A program made the translations under genes and the position numbers. A stretch of 64,000 bases of DNA from Streptomyces sp. GKU 895 (GTDB taxonomy: Bacteria > Actinomycetota > Actinomycetes > Streptomycetales > Streptomycetaceae), in NCBI GenBank assembly GCA_002027195.1, contig MWJO01000008.1, positions 62,001 through 126,000 of the forward strand, given 5' to 3'. Positions 1 to 8,020 of the stretch are shown one piece after another; the stretch's first letter is position 1; each line of letters starts with the position of its first letter. The notes beneath the pieces are model-generated. The model made no database searches. It was given only the letters and a program-made list of their open reading frames with translations, and was not told the DNA's origin.

Positions 1-49
1 CGGTCGATATGGGGACCAGGTCGAGGACGCCGAGGGGGATCTCAGGCAT
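1..49 (-). CDS. LLM-class flavin monooxygenase, 5' fragment (cut by window edge)
   Basis: Only the first 16 codons lie in the window, reading MPEIPLGVLDLVPIST. An N-terminus of the form LxVLDLVPIS is characteristic of luciferase-like monooxygenases of the MsnO8 type, which is the sole basis for the call. The ATG at 49 overlaps the stop of the upstream monooxygenase, so it is the last visible cistron of the sulfur operon and is probably translationally coupled. It would make a fourth consecutive flavin-dependent oxidoreductase in the unit. Confidence 0.6.
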   Translation of the reverse strand, partial: MPEIPLGVLDLVPIST

Positions 50-1115
50 CTTCGGACTCCTCCCGTACGGGTGCCCACGCGAACGGCGGGTCCGGGATGT
101 CACGTCGGAGCACCGGGGCGACCGCCGACTGGAACAGCTCCAGTGAGTCGCGGTGCTGAGTGTCCGTCAAACCGCTCGCGTCGGCGTGCAGATGGAGCAC
201 GGTGTGGCCGAACTGCTCGTGGTAGCGGTGCACCTTGTCGATGATCTGCTCGGGGCTGCCGATCAGGGCGGAGCTGCGGTCGACGAAGTCCTCCAGGGTC
301 TCGAAGACGACGGGCAGGCCCGCCTTCTCGTAGAAGGCCAGATTCGCCTCGAAGATCGGCCGGTAGATGTCGAGCGCCTCCTGGGAGGTGCGGGTCACCA
401 GCAGTCCGGCCGTCCCGGCGCCGACCGCGATCCGTGCCGGGTCGTGTCCGTAGTGCTCCCAGCGTTCGCGGTAGTGGCGGATCAACTCGGCGTACGGCTC
501 CATGGGGTTGGTGACGTTCGCCGAGAACAGCGGGTCGCCGTAGCGGGCGGCCAGGTCCACCGACTCCTTGCTGGTGGCGCTGCCGTGCCACACCCGGACC
601 GGGCGCTGGTACGGCCGCGGCCACACCTCGGCGTCCTTCAGCGGCGGCCGGAAGCGGGTGTCGGCGGTGACCTTGTCCTGGCGCCAGATCTGCCGGAACA
701 CCTCGTAGCTCTCGGCGTTGCGGTCCCACTGGTCCTCGGGCGTGACGTGGAAGAGGTCGCGCTGGGCGGCGCCGTTGCCCTTGCCGATGATGAGGTCGAG
801 GCGGCCCTCGGAGAGGTGGTCGAGCGTGGCGTAGTCCTCGTAGGCGCGCACGGGGTCGAGCAGGCTGAGAGTGGTGACCGCGGTGAACAGGCGGATGCGC
901 CGGGTCAGGGCGGCGACATGGCTGAGGACGACGGTCGGCGAGGAGGAGATGAACGGCCGCTCGTGCCGCTCCCCCACCCCGAACCCGTCGAAGCCCAGCT
1001 CCTCGGCCAGCACCGCGTTGTCGAGGACCTCGCGGAACCGCTCGTGCGTCGACTTCCGCACGCCCGTGACCGGGTCCGGCCGGTGCACGATCAGCGTGAT
1101 GGCGAGGAACTTCAC
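42..1115 (-). CDS. LLM-class flavin-dependent oxidoreductase (luciferase-like)
   Basis: A 357-residue luciferase-like TIM-barrel monooxygenase, expected to use reduced flavin from a separate reductase. Family signatures include EELGFDGFGVGERH near residue 40, a region with SSSPTVVLSHVAALT, and DHLSEGRLDLIIGKGNG around residue 115. The frame is open further upstream, but the GTG at 1115 overlaps the stop of the preceding gene (GTGA), as usual in this operon, so I chose it. The neighbours are an NtaA/SnaA/DszA-type enzyme upstream and another luciferase-like gene downstream, which suggests oxidative C-S bond cleavage of organosulfur compounds. The exact substrate cannot be read from sequence. 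Confidence 0.88.
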   Translation of the reverse strand: MKFLAITLIVHRPDPVTGVRKSTHERFREVLDNAVLAEELGFDGFGVGERHERPFISSSPTVVLSHVAALTRRIRLFTAVTTLSLLDPVRAYEDYATLDHLSEGRLDLIIGKGNGAAQRDLFHVTPEDQWDRNAESYEVFRQIWRQDKVTADTRFRPPLKDAEVWPRPYQRPVRVWHGSATSKESVDLAARYGDPLFSANVTNPMEPYAELIRHYRERWEHYGHDPARIAVGAGTAGLLVTRTSQEALDIYRPIFEANLAFYEKAGLPVVFETLEDFVDRSSALIGSPEQIIDKVHRYHEQFGHTVLHLHADASGLTDTQHRDSLELFQSAVAPVLRRDIPDPPFAWAPVREESEDA

Positions 1116-2482
1116 GACGCCGCCCGGACGTCGGAGGCGTCGGGGTGGGCGAGGCCGAGGTGGTCGCGCAGGGTCGTGCCCTCGTACTCGGTGCGGAACA
1201 CGCCCTGTTCCTGGAGGAGCGGCACGACCTGGTCGGCGAAGACGTCGAGGCCGCCCGGGGTGATGTGCGGGACGAGGATGAAGCCGTCGCTGGCGTCGGC
1301 CTGGACGTAGTCGTTGATGGTCTTCGCGACCGTGGCCGGGGTGCCGACGAAGTTCTGCCGGTTCCCGGACTCGATGACCAGGTCGCGGATGGACCAGTTG
1401 TTGGCCTCGGCGAGCTCGCGCCACTCGCGGGCGGTGGCCAGCGGGTCGCGGTACATGCGGACCTGGGCGCGGCCCTTGGAGATGTGGTCGCCGCTGACGT
1501 CCGGGTCGATGTCGGGCAGCGGGCCGTCCGGGTCGTAGGCGGACAGGTCCCGGTTCCAGACGAACTCCAGGTGCTTCAGGGCCGTTGCCCCGCTCACCTG
1601 CTGGCGGCGGACCTCCTTGGCGAGCTCCTCGGCCTCCTCGTCCGTGTCGCCGAGGACGAAGGTGGCGGCGGGAAGGATCAGCAACTGGTCATGGCTGCGG
1701 CCGTACTTGGCCAGGCGCCTCTTGACGTCCGTGTAGAAGGCCTGGCCGCTCTCCAGGGCGGCGTACCGGCTGAAGATGGCGTCGGCGCTCGACGCCGCGA
1801 ACTCGCGGCCCTCGTCCGAGTCGCCCGCCTGGAAGATCACGGGGCGGCCCTGCGGGGAGCGCGGAACGTTGAACTGGCCGTGGATGTCGAAGTGCTGGCC
1901 GTTGTGGACGAAGGAGCCGGCCTTGGCGTCGCGCAGGAACCGGCCCGTCGCCTGGTCGGCGAGGATCTCGTCGCCCTGCCAGGAGTCGAAGAGCTCGTGC
2001 GCGGTGGCCAGGAACTCCTTGGCGCGGGAGTAGCGCTCCTCCTGCGGAAGGAACCCGCCGCGGCGGAAGTTCTCGCCCGTGAAGGCGTCCCAGGAGGTGA
2101 CCACGTTCCAGGCGGCGCGGCCTCCGGAGAGGTGGTCGAGGGAGGCGAACTGGCGGGCCACCTCGTAGGGCTCGTTGAAGGTGGAGTTGATGGTGCCGGT
2201 CAGGCCGAGGTGGTCGGTGACGGCGGCGAGCGCGGCGAGGACCGTGAAGGTGTCGGGGCGGCCGACGACGTCCAGGTCGTATATCTTCCCGCCCTGTTCA
2301 CGCAGTCGGAGGCCCTCGGCGAGGAACAGGAAGTCGAACTTGGCGCGTTCGGCGGTCTGCGCGAAGTGCACGAAGGAACTGAACTCGATGTGGCTGCCGG
2401 CCCGCGGGTCGCTCCACACGGTGGTGTTGTTCACGCCCGGGAAGTGGGCGGCCAGATGGATCTGCTTCAGCGGCTTGGTCAT
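1112..2482 (-). CDS. NtaA/SnaA/DszA-family FMN-dependent monooxygenase
   Basis: A 456-residue enzyme of the NtaA/SnaA/SoxA(DszA)/SfnG group. Seen: an N-terminus with HLAAHFPGVNNTTVWSDP, a FLAEGLRLREQGG segment, SLDHLSGGRAAWNVVTSWD near residue 130, and a conserved SPQGRPVIFQAGDSDEGREF around residue 220. Members oxidise nitrilotriacetate, dibenzothiophene sulfone, dimethyl sulfone or similar substrates with FMNH2. The ATG at 2482 is preceded by GGAAGGACC at good spacing. It lies 19 bp after the upstream gene and overlaps the next one by four bases. The sulfur-scavenging role is inferred from the cluster and from the leader peptide at 3787-3855. Confidence 0.9.
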   Translation of the reverse strand: MTKPLKQIHLAAHFPGVNNTTVWSDPRAGSHIEFSSFVHFAQTAERAKFDFLFLAEGLRLREQGGKIYDLDVVGRPDTFTVLAALAAVTDHLGLTGTINSTFNEPYEVARQFASLDHLSGGRAAWNVVTSWDAFTGENFRRGGFLPQEERYSRAKEFLATAHELFDSWQGDEILADQATGRFLRDAKAGSFVHNGQHFDIHGQFNVPRSPQGRPVIFQAGDSDEGREFAASSADAIFSRYAALESGQAFYTDVKRRLAKYGRSHDQLLILPAATFVLGDTDEEAEELAKEVRRQQVSGATALKHLEFVWNRDLSAYDPDGPLPDIDPDVSGDHISKGRAQVRMYRDPLATAREWRELAEANNWSIRDLVIESGNRQNFVGTPATVAKTINDYVQADASDGFILVPHITPGGLDVFADQVVPLLQEQGVFRTEYEGTTLRDHLGLAHPDASDVRAAS

Positions 2483-2501
2483 GTCGGTCGGTCCTTCCGG
2501 C

Positions 2502-3704
2502 TCAGGCTGCGGCGTAGCGGTTGGCGGGGCGGGCCAGGCCCAGCAGGCCGCGCAGGGTGTCGGCCTCGTAGGCGGTGCGGAAGGCGCCGCGGCGCTGGAG
2601 CTCGGGGACCAGGCCCCCGGTGATGGCCGGGAGGTCGTGACCGAGGACGGCGGGGCGCAGCCGGAAGCCGGTGAGCCCGGCGGACTGGAACTCCTGGAGC
2701 AGGTCGGCGAGTTGGGCCGCGCTTCCGGCGAAGACGCGCGCGTCGCTCTCGTACGGCTCCCCCGCCACGTCGTCGAGGCGTTCCCGGCGGGCCGTGGCCG
2801 CCGCGGGGTCGTCGTCGAGGAAGACCACCAAGTCACCGAAGACATGGACGGGTTGGCCGGCGCGGCCCGCCGTTTCCTGCTCCGCGCGGATCTCCGCGAC
2901 GATCGCGCGGGCGTGCTCGGCGTCGCGCGGCGTGACGTACCCGACGTCGGCCTGGCGGGCCACCAGCCGGTACGGAACGGTCTGGTGGGCGAGGGCGGTG
3001 ACCAGGGGCTGGCCCTGCGGCGGGCGCGGGGTGATGGAGGGGCCCTTGACGCTGAAGTGCTTGCCCTCGAAGTCGATGTAGTGCAGCTTGTCGCGGTCGA
3101 TGAAGCGGCCGGTGGCGACGTCCCGTATCTCGGCGTCGTCCTCCCAGCTGTCCCAGAGCCGGCGCACGACCTCGACGTAGTCGGCGGCCTCGTCGAAGTA
3201 CTCGCTGACCAGTTCCTGCCCGGCCGGGCTCTGCAGCTCGTCCAGGGTCAGCCGCGGGATCGTGCGCCGTCCGAAGTGGTCGGCCTCGTCCGGGCGGGGC
3301 GCGATCTGCACCCGCAGCCCGGCACGGCCGGTGCTGACGTAGTCGAGGGTGGCGATCGCCTTGGAGATGTGGAACGGCTCGGTGTGGGTGGCGATCACGG
3401 TGGGCACCAGGCCGATGTGCCGGGTGAGGGGCGCGATGCGGGACGCGATCAGTACGGCGTCCAGGCGGCCGCGGACCTGGTCGGTGCGGCCGTCCAGCCC
3501 GCCGAAGACCGAGGACTGCAGGCCGAGCCCGTCCTCCAGGGTCACGAAGTCGAGCAGCCCGCGCTCGGCCTCGGCGACCAGGTCGGCCCAGTAGGCGGCG
3601 GTGAACAGGTCGCGGGGGCGGGCGACCGGCTCGCGCCAGGAGGCGGGGTGCCAGCCGGTGCCGTCGAGGGCGACGGCGAGATGCAGCGGGGAAGAAGGGG
3701 ACAC
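2502..3704 (-). CDS. LLM-class flavin-dependent oxidoreductase (first enzyme of the operon)
   Basis: A 400-residue luciferase-like monooxygenase, shorter than the NtaA-type enzyme downstream but of the same fold. It has LHLAVALDGTGWHPASWRE at the N-terminus, a LDFVTLEDGLGLQ segment, TLDYVSTGRAGLRVQIAPRP near residue 115, and PRPPQGQPLVTALAHQ. I chose the GTG at 3704 because AGGAAGG lies upstream and the protein homology begins there; the longer open frame upstream has no support. The Cys-containing leader ORF ends 82 bp upstream, so this is probably the first structural gene under leader-peptide control. Confidence 0.87.
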   Translation of the reverse strand: MSPSSPLHLAVALDGTGWHPASWREPVARPRDLFTAAYWADLVAEAERGLLDFVTLEDGLGLQSSVFGGLDGRTDQVRGRLDAVLIASRIAPLTRHIGLVPTVIATHTEPFHISKAIATLDYVSTGRAGLRVQIAPRPDEADHFGRRTIPRLTLDELQSPAGQELVSEYFDEAADYVEVVRRLWDSWEDDAEIRDVATGRFIDRDKLHYIDFEGKHFSVKGPSITPRPPQGQPLVTALAHQTVPYRLVARQADVGYVTPRDAEHARAIVAEIRAEQETAGRAGQPVHVFGDLVVFLDDDPAAATARRERLDDVAGEPYESDARVFAGSAAQLADLLQEFQSAGLTGFRLRPAVLGHDLPAITGGLVPELQRRGAFRTAYEADTLRGLLGLARPANRYAAA

Positions 3705-3786
3705 GAGGGGTGCCTTCCTGGAGATCCGTAGGCGAGAACACCGGCCCGGGCACACGGCACTCAGGACACGGCGGGGTGGAAACGGG

Positions 3787-3855
3787 TCAGGGGCGACAGA
3801 GAGCGCCGGCGACGCGCTGGAGGTCGATGTGCAGGCGGAGGTAGGGGATACACAC
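3787..3855 (-). CDS. Putative Cys-containing leader peptide (22 aa) before the monooxygenase operon
   Basis: This short frame starts at GTG 3855 behind GGGAGGCAGG and encodes MCIPYLRLHIDLQRVAGALC followed by RP and a stop. The HIDLQRVA-x-ALC pattern recurs in small ORFs upstream of sulfur-assimilation genes in Streptomyces, annotated as putative leader peptides (known from memory of public annotation). The Cys near the end makes ribosome stalling under cysteine shortage a natural control mechanism, as for polycysteine leaders in mycobacteria. It sits 82 bp before the first monooxygenase and 41 bp after the GNAT gene. Confidence 0.72.
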   Translation of the reverse strand: MCIPYLRLHIDLQRVAGALCRP

Positions 3856-3896
3856 GTCCCTGCCTCCCGTCCTGCCGGCGCGCGCCTCGTCACAGC

Positions 3897-4655
3897 TCAC
3901 AACGCCCGCGCCCCGGCGTCTGTTCCAGGGGTGCGCGCCTGAAGGATGGTCGTGCGGCGGCGCAGCGTGAAGCCGAGCGACTCGTACAGCCGGATCGCGG
4001 TGGTGTTGTGGGCGGCGGCGTGCAGGAACGGGGTCTCGCCGCGCTCTCTGATGCCCGCGGCGACCGCGCGGACCAGCCGGGTGCCCAGGCCCCGGCCCCG
4101 GTGGGCGGGGTCGGTGCAGACGGCGCTGATCTCGGTCCAGCCGGGCAGGTGCAGCCTCCCCCAGCCTTCGGCCGGGGGGACCCCCATCTCGCTTCGCTCG
4201 CCCGCCAGGGCGATGAGCCGGCCGCGGTGCCGGATGCCGAGGTAGGTGCCGAGGTGGACGGTGCGGGCGAGGAAGGGGCCGGGGCGGGTACGGGCGACGA
4301 GGTCCAGGATGTCCGGGACGTCGTCGGGGCCGAGCCGCACGGCCTCGGGGTCGGGTTCGGCCCGCAGATGGGTGTCGACGAGCTGGACGCCCTGGCCGCC
4401 GCCGACGACGTCCCAGCCGTCGGGGACGCCGTCGACTCCCTTGACACGGGCGGTGGTTGCCGGACCGAGCAGCCGGTGCAGGTCGGCCCAGGCGGCCGGG
4501 TCGGCCGGGTCGGCGAGCGCGGCGAACGCGTACACGTCCGCCGGGTAGCGCGCCGCCCGGCCGGCCCTTTCGGCGAACCCGGCGTGCGGGCCGTCGAGCG
4601 CGGCCCACACGGGGTTGTCCAGCAGGCGGGTGCCCAGGGCGGTCTGGTGGACCAC
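3897..4655 (-). CDS. GNAT-family N-acetyltransferase with an in-frame palindromic-repeat insertion
   Basis: A 252-residue acetyltransferase. The acetyl-CoA binding motif A is clear: WTEISAVCTDPAHRGRGLGT at about 172-191, followed by LYESLGFTLRRRTTI near the end. The start is GTG 4655 with GGAAAGG upstream, 22 bp after the stop of the binding-protein gene, so it is the last gene of the transporter operon. Residues about 155-167 (SEMGVPPAEGWGR) interrupt the usual GER-x-PGWTEIS continuity and are encoded by a palindromic repeat (separate entry). The repeat keeps the frame, so the protein should be made. The acceptor substrate is unknown. Confidence 0.85.
   Translation of the reverse strand: MVHQTALGTRLLDNPVWAALDGPHAGFAERAGRAARYPADVYAFAALADPADPAAWADLHRLLGPATTARVKGVDGVPDGWDVVGGGQGVQLVDTHLRAEPDPEAVRLGPDDVPDILDLVARTRPGPFLARTVHLGTYLGIRHRGRLIALAGERSEMGVPPAEGWGRLHLPGWTEISAVCTDPAHRGRGLGTRLVRAVAAGIRERGETPFLHAAAHNTTAIRLYESLGFTLRRRTTILQARTPGTDAGARAL
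4156..4200. repeat. Short palindromic repeat inserted in the GNAT coding sequence
   Basis: The stretch contains a GC hairpin (CCCCCAGCC, TTC, GGCCGGGGG) followed by GGGGACCCCC and then CTCGCTTCGCTCG, itself nearly self-complementary. It encodes 13 extra residues exactly where homologous GNAT proteins run straight through. From memory, closely similar elements occur many times between and within Streptomyces genes, so it is probably a dispersed palindromic element. I see only this copy in the window. Confidence 0.6.
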
Positions 4656-4677
4656 GATGGCCTTTCCGAGGAAGCGG

Positions 4678-5700
4678 TCAGGAGTTGGTCAGCGGCAGGC
4701 CGGGCGGGTTGATCTCGGACTTGGCGACAGCCTCGCCGGAGAGGTTCCAGGCCTTGAGCCACTTCGCGTACTGCCCGTTGTCGATCAGGTAGTTGATCGC
4801 GGCGGCCAGCGGCTTGGCGAGGCCGCTGTCCTTCTTGGCCGTCGCGGCGATCAGACCCTGGAGCGTCTCACCGGCACCGGAGAACTGGCCCGCGATACGG
4901 GTCGCCTGGGGCGTCTTCGCGGTCTGCGTGGTGTGGTACGAGAGGTTGGGGCTGGGGCCGAAGTAGGCGTCGATCTTGCCGCTGTTGAGGGCGAGGTAGA
5001 GGCTGTTGGTCTCCTGGAAGTACTTGACCGTGAGCTTCTTGCCCTCCTTGGCCAGCTTCGCCTTCCACTCCAGGAGGATCTTCTCCTGGTTGGTGCCGTT
5101 GCCGACGGAGACGGTCTTGCCGGCGAGGTTCTCGTAGTTGTTGTCGAAGTTCCAGGTGTTGTCCTTCTTCACCTCGAAGGCGAGGTCGTCCTTGCGGTAG
5201 GAGGCGAACTCGTACTTCTGCTTGCGCTCCTCGGTGTCGGTGACGTTGGAGAACGCGACGTTCACCTTGCCGCTGTCGAGGCCGATGAAGAGGTTCTCCC
5301 ACGTGGAGCGCTGCACCTCGGGCTTGACGCCGAGGACGGCGGAGACCAGCCGGGCAAGGTCGATCTCGGAGCCGGTGAGCGTCTTCTGGTCGCTGCCGAT
5401 GAAGCCGAGCGGCGGGGCCCCGGAGGGCAGGGTGCCGGAGCCGATGACCAGCTTGCCGCTCTTCTTGATGTCGGCGGGGAGCAGGGCGCTGATGGACTTC
5501 ACCTCGCCGACCTTCAGCGCGGTCTCGGTGGCCGCGCCGTTGGACAGCCGACCCACGGTCACCGTGCCTGCCGCGTCGTTCGTCTGGGTGGCGGCGTCGC
5601 TGTCGCCCCCGCAGGCGGCGAGCCCGGTGGCGAGGGTGGCGACGGCGGTGGCCGCGGTGAGGCCTCGTATCAGGCTGCGTCGGGTGAGGTGCGTGCGCAT
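4678..5700 (-). CDS. Extracellular solute-binding lipoprotein, family 3 (cystine/amino-acid type)
   Basis: A 340-residue lipoprotein that should deliver its ligand to the permease and ATPase encoded just upstream. The signal peptide has RRSLIRGL and a lipobox LAAC with Cys at residue 30. The mature part shows the PBP2 pattern: PPLGFIGSDQKTLTGSEIDL, then STWENLFIGLDSGKVNVAFS, and GPSPNLSYH. Start ATG 5700 has AAGGAC upstream. Family-3 proteins bind polar amino acids, opines or sulfur amino acids. Given the leader peptides and adjacent monooxygenases I infer a sulfur compound, but no residue proves it. Confidence 0.9.
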   Translation of the reverse strand: MRTHLTRRSLIRGLTAATAVATLATGLAACGGDSDAATQTNDAAGTVTVGRLSNGAATETALKVGEVKSISALLPADIKKSGKLVIGSGTLPSGAPPLGFIGSDQKTLTGSEIDLARLVSAVLGVKPEVQRSTWENLFIGLDSGKVNVAFSNVTDTEERKQKYEFASYRKDDLAFEVKKDNTWNFDNNYENLAGKTVSVGNGTNQEKILLEWKAKLAKEGKKLTVKYFQETNSLYLALNSGKIDAYFGPSPNLSYHTTQTAKTPQATRIAGQFSGAGETLQGLIAATAKKDSGLAKPLAAAINYLIDNGQYAKWLKAWNLSGEAVAKSEINPPGLPLTNS

Positions 5701-5755
5701 GGCTGTCCTTGTCGTGTGGGTGAGAGGTGAAACGGGAGGAGAAAGAAAGGGGCGG

Positions 5756-6541
5756 TCAGAGGACCTTGCTGAGGAAGTCCCGGGTCCGCTCGTGCTGCGG
5801 CTTGTCCAGCACTTCGGAGGGCGGGCCCTGTTCGACGATCTTTCCGCCGTCGATGAAGACGACCCGGTCGGCGATCTCGCGGGCGAACCCGATCTCGTGG
5901 GTGACGATCACCAGGGTGGTGCCGCTCTTCGCCAGGTCCTTGATGACGGCGAGGACTTCACCCACCAGCTCGGGGTCCAGGGCGGAGGTCGGCTCGTCGA
6001 AGAGGATGACGCCGGGCCGCAGCGCGAGGGCGCGGGCGATGGCGACGCGCTGCTGCTGTCCGCCGGACAGCTGCCGCGGGTAGGCGGACTCCTTGTCGGC
6101 GAGACCGACCCGGTCCAGGAGTTCACGGGCGAGTTCGTGGGCCGCGTCCCGGTCGAGCTTGCCGGTCGCGACCGGGGCCGCGGCGACGTTCTCGAGCACG
6201 GTCAGGTGCGGGAAGAGGTTGAAGTTCTGGAAGACGAACCCGATGTTGCTGCGCTGGGCGAGGATGGCCCGCTCGCTGAGCTCCTTGAGGTGGTCGCCCT
6301 GCTTGCGCACGCCGATGAGTTCGCCGTTGACGCTGACGTACCCGATCTCGGGCTTCTCCAGGTGGTTGACGACCCGGAGCAGGGTGGACTTGCCGGAGCC
6401 GGAGGGGCCGAGGATGACGGTCACCTCGCCGGGGCGGACGGTGAGATCGACGCCGTCCAGGACCCGGTGCGACCCGTACCACTTGTGCACGTCGTGGACC
6501 TCGACGGCGGCCGGCACGATCTGGAGGGTCTCGGTGCTCAT
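5756..6541 (-). CDS. Amino-acid-type ABC transporter ATP-binding protein
   Basis: A 261-residue GlnQ/HisP-like ATPase of the polar amino-acid uptake family. Walker A GPSGSGKS is at about 45-52, the Q-loop is FVFQNFNLFPHLTVLEN, the signature is QLSGGQQQRVAIARAL, and Walker B is VILFDEPTSALDPE followed by THEIGFARE. The ATG at 6541 overlaps the permease stop (ATGA), which proves operon organisation and fixes the start. It pairs with the permease at 6538-7524 and the binding protein at 4678-5700. Confidence 0.95.
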   Translation of the reverse strand: MSTETLQIVPAAVEVHDVHKWYGSHRVLDGVDLTVRPGEVTVILGPSGSGKSTLLRVVNHLEKPEIGYVSVNGELIGVRKQGDHLKELSERAILAQRSNIGFVFQNFNLFPHLTVLENVAAAPVATGKLDRDAAHELARELLDRVGLADKESAYPRQLSGGQQQRVAIARALALRPGVILFDEPTSALDPELVGEVLAVIKDLAKSGTTLVIVTHEIGFAREIADRVVFIDGGKIVEQGPPSEVLDKPQHERTRDFLSKVL

Positions 6542-7524
6542 ACGGCGGCCTCCCGGCGGATACGGGCGCGCAGGTCGCTCGCTCCGGTGCGCAGTTTCTG
6601 GAGCGGGGTGGGCGGCAGGCTGCGGGTGGCGCCCCGGGCGAAGTAGCGCTCGACGTAGAACTGGACGACGGAGACGACGGTGGTGAGGATCAGGTACCAG
6701 ACGGTGACGACCAGCAGCAGCGGCACGATGTCGCCTGGGTAGGTGGCGCCCATCGTCTGGGCGGCGCCGAACAGGTCGAGCAGCGACACGTAGAACACCA
6801 GTGAGGTGGCCTTGACCAGGTCGATGAGCTGGTTGACGTAGTTCGGTGTGATGGAGCGCAGGGCCTGCGGGAAGACGACCTTGCGGAACTGGTAGCCCTT
6901 GGGCAGTCCGAGGGCGGCGGCGGCCTCGTGCTGGCCCTGGTCGACGGAGAGGATGCCGCCGCGGACGGCCTCGGCGGCGTATGCCGCCTGGTTGAGGCTC
7001 AGGCCGACGACGGCGACCACGATGTCGGTGGCGAGCCGGGACTCGTCGAAGGTGAAGAACGCCGGCCCGAAGGGGACGCCCACGCTGAGGGTCTGGTAGA
7101 GGGCGCTGAAGTTGTAGAGGAAGAGCAGGATGACGATCAGCGGGATGGAGCGGAACGTCCAGATGTAGATCCAGCTGACCGCCCGCAGGACCGGGCTCTT
7201 CGACAGCCGGGCCAGCGCGAGCAGGATGCCGCCGAGGAGACCCAGCACCGCGCTGTAGGCGGTGACTTCGAGCGTGACGAGCAGTCCGTCGAGGATCGTC
7301 GGCCGCAGGAACCAGTAGCCGAAGCGGTCCCACTGGTAGAAGGGGTTCGTCACCAGGCCGTGCACGAACTGGGCCGCGAGGACCAGGACGACTGCGGTGG
7401 CGATCCACCGGCCGGGGCGGCGCAGGGGCAGAACGCGCTGGGCCGCGAGGGGCTTTGACGGGGCGTCGGATGCGGGCGGCGGCGCATCGGTGAGAGACAC
7501 GGCGGCGCCTGGGGGTTCGCTCAT
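6538..7524 (-). CDS. Amino-acid-type ABC transporter permease
   Basis: A 328-residue inner-membrane permease of the HisM/GlnP type. It has one N-terminal membrane segment (WIATAVVLVLAAQFVHGLV) and the typical five-helix core. The EAA loop that contacts the ATPase is visible as QGQHEAAAALGLPKGYQFRK, near residue 220. A single permease presumably acts as a homodimer. It is the first structural gene of the transporter operon, 166 bp downstream of the leader ORF at 7691-7840. Confidence 0.93.
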   Translation of the reverse strand: MSEPPGAAVSLTDAPPPASDAPSKPLAAQRVLPLRRPGRWIATAVVLVLAAQFVHGLVTNPFYQWDRFGYWFLRPTILDGLLVTLEVTAYSAVLGLLGGILLALARLSKSPVLRAVSWIYIWTFRSIPLIVILLFLYNFSALYQTLSVGVPFGPAFFTFDESRLATDIVVAVVGLSLNQAAYAAEAVRGGILSVDQGQHEAAAALGLPKGYQFRKVVFPQALRSITPNYVNQLIDLVKATSLVFYVSLLDLFGAAQTMGATYPGDIVPLLLVVTVWYLILTTVVSVVQFYVERYFARGATRSLPPTPLQKLRTGASDLRARIRREAAV

Positions 7525-7690
7525 GGAGGGGCTCCGGCGGGAGTCGATTCCCCGGGGTAATGCGAACGAGGCGGGTCACGACCGTGGAGGTGTGACCCGC
7601 GAGGACGCACGGGCACCGGGGCTTGGTGGACAACGGCACACCGCGGGGGCGGTGTTCGTCTTCGGGGGCGGGGCTGCGGAGGTGGAGAGG

Positions 7691-7840
7691 TCAGCCCCGA
7701 CAGCGGGCACGGCCCGGTGCGGTACACAGTGCGCTGTTCACGCGGAGCAGATCGACGGCCCGGTCGGCGACGAGCAGGTCCACGTACGGCAGTACGCAGC
7801 CGTCGGAGCGGCGCGGGGCCGTCCTGGGAGCTGCGTACAT
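7691..7840 (-). CDS. Putative Cys-containing leader peptide (49 aa) before the ABC transporter operon
   Basis: An ATG-started 49-codon frame that contains AVDLLRVNSALCTAPGRARC near its end. The VDLLRVNSALC core aligns with HIDLQRVAGALC of the leader at 3787-3855, including the terminal Cys, although the DNA around it differs. It ends 166 bp before the permease gene. I infer a translated regulatory leader that senses cysteine supply. Support comes from motif recurrence and position; the ribosome binding site is weak and the true start could lie further inside. Confidence 0.58.
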   Translation of the reverse strand: MYAAPRTAPRRSDGCVLPYVDLLVADRAVDLLRVNSALCTAPGRARCRG

Positions 7841-8020
7841 GTCCGTCACCGTGTTCTTCCGGCCCGTCGGGGCCCTCGCGCTTACCGATATGTCGTCGGT
7901 CCGGTCGTCACCTGGGGCACCCCACCGCGGAGCGAGGGTTGCCGGTCAGCTAGCCAGGGCTTGTCGCTGACGCTCATGACCGTTCTGGGGCGTAAGTAAA
8001 GACATGTCCCCGAACGGATG

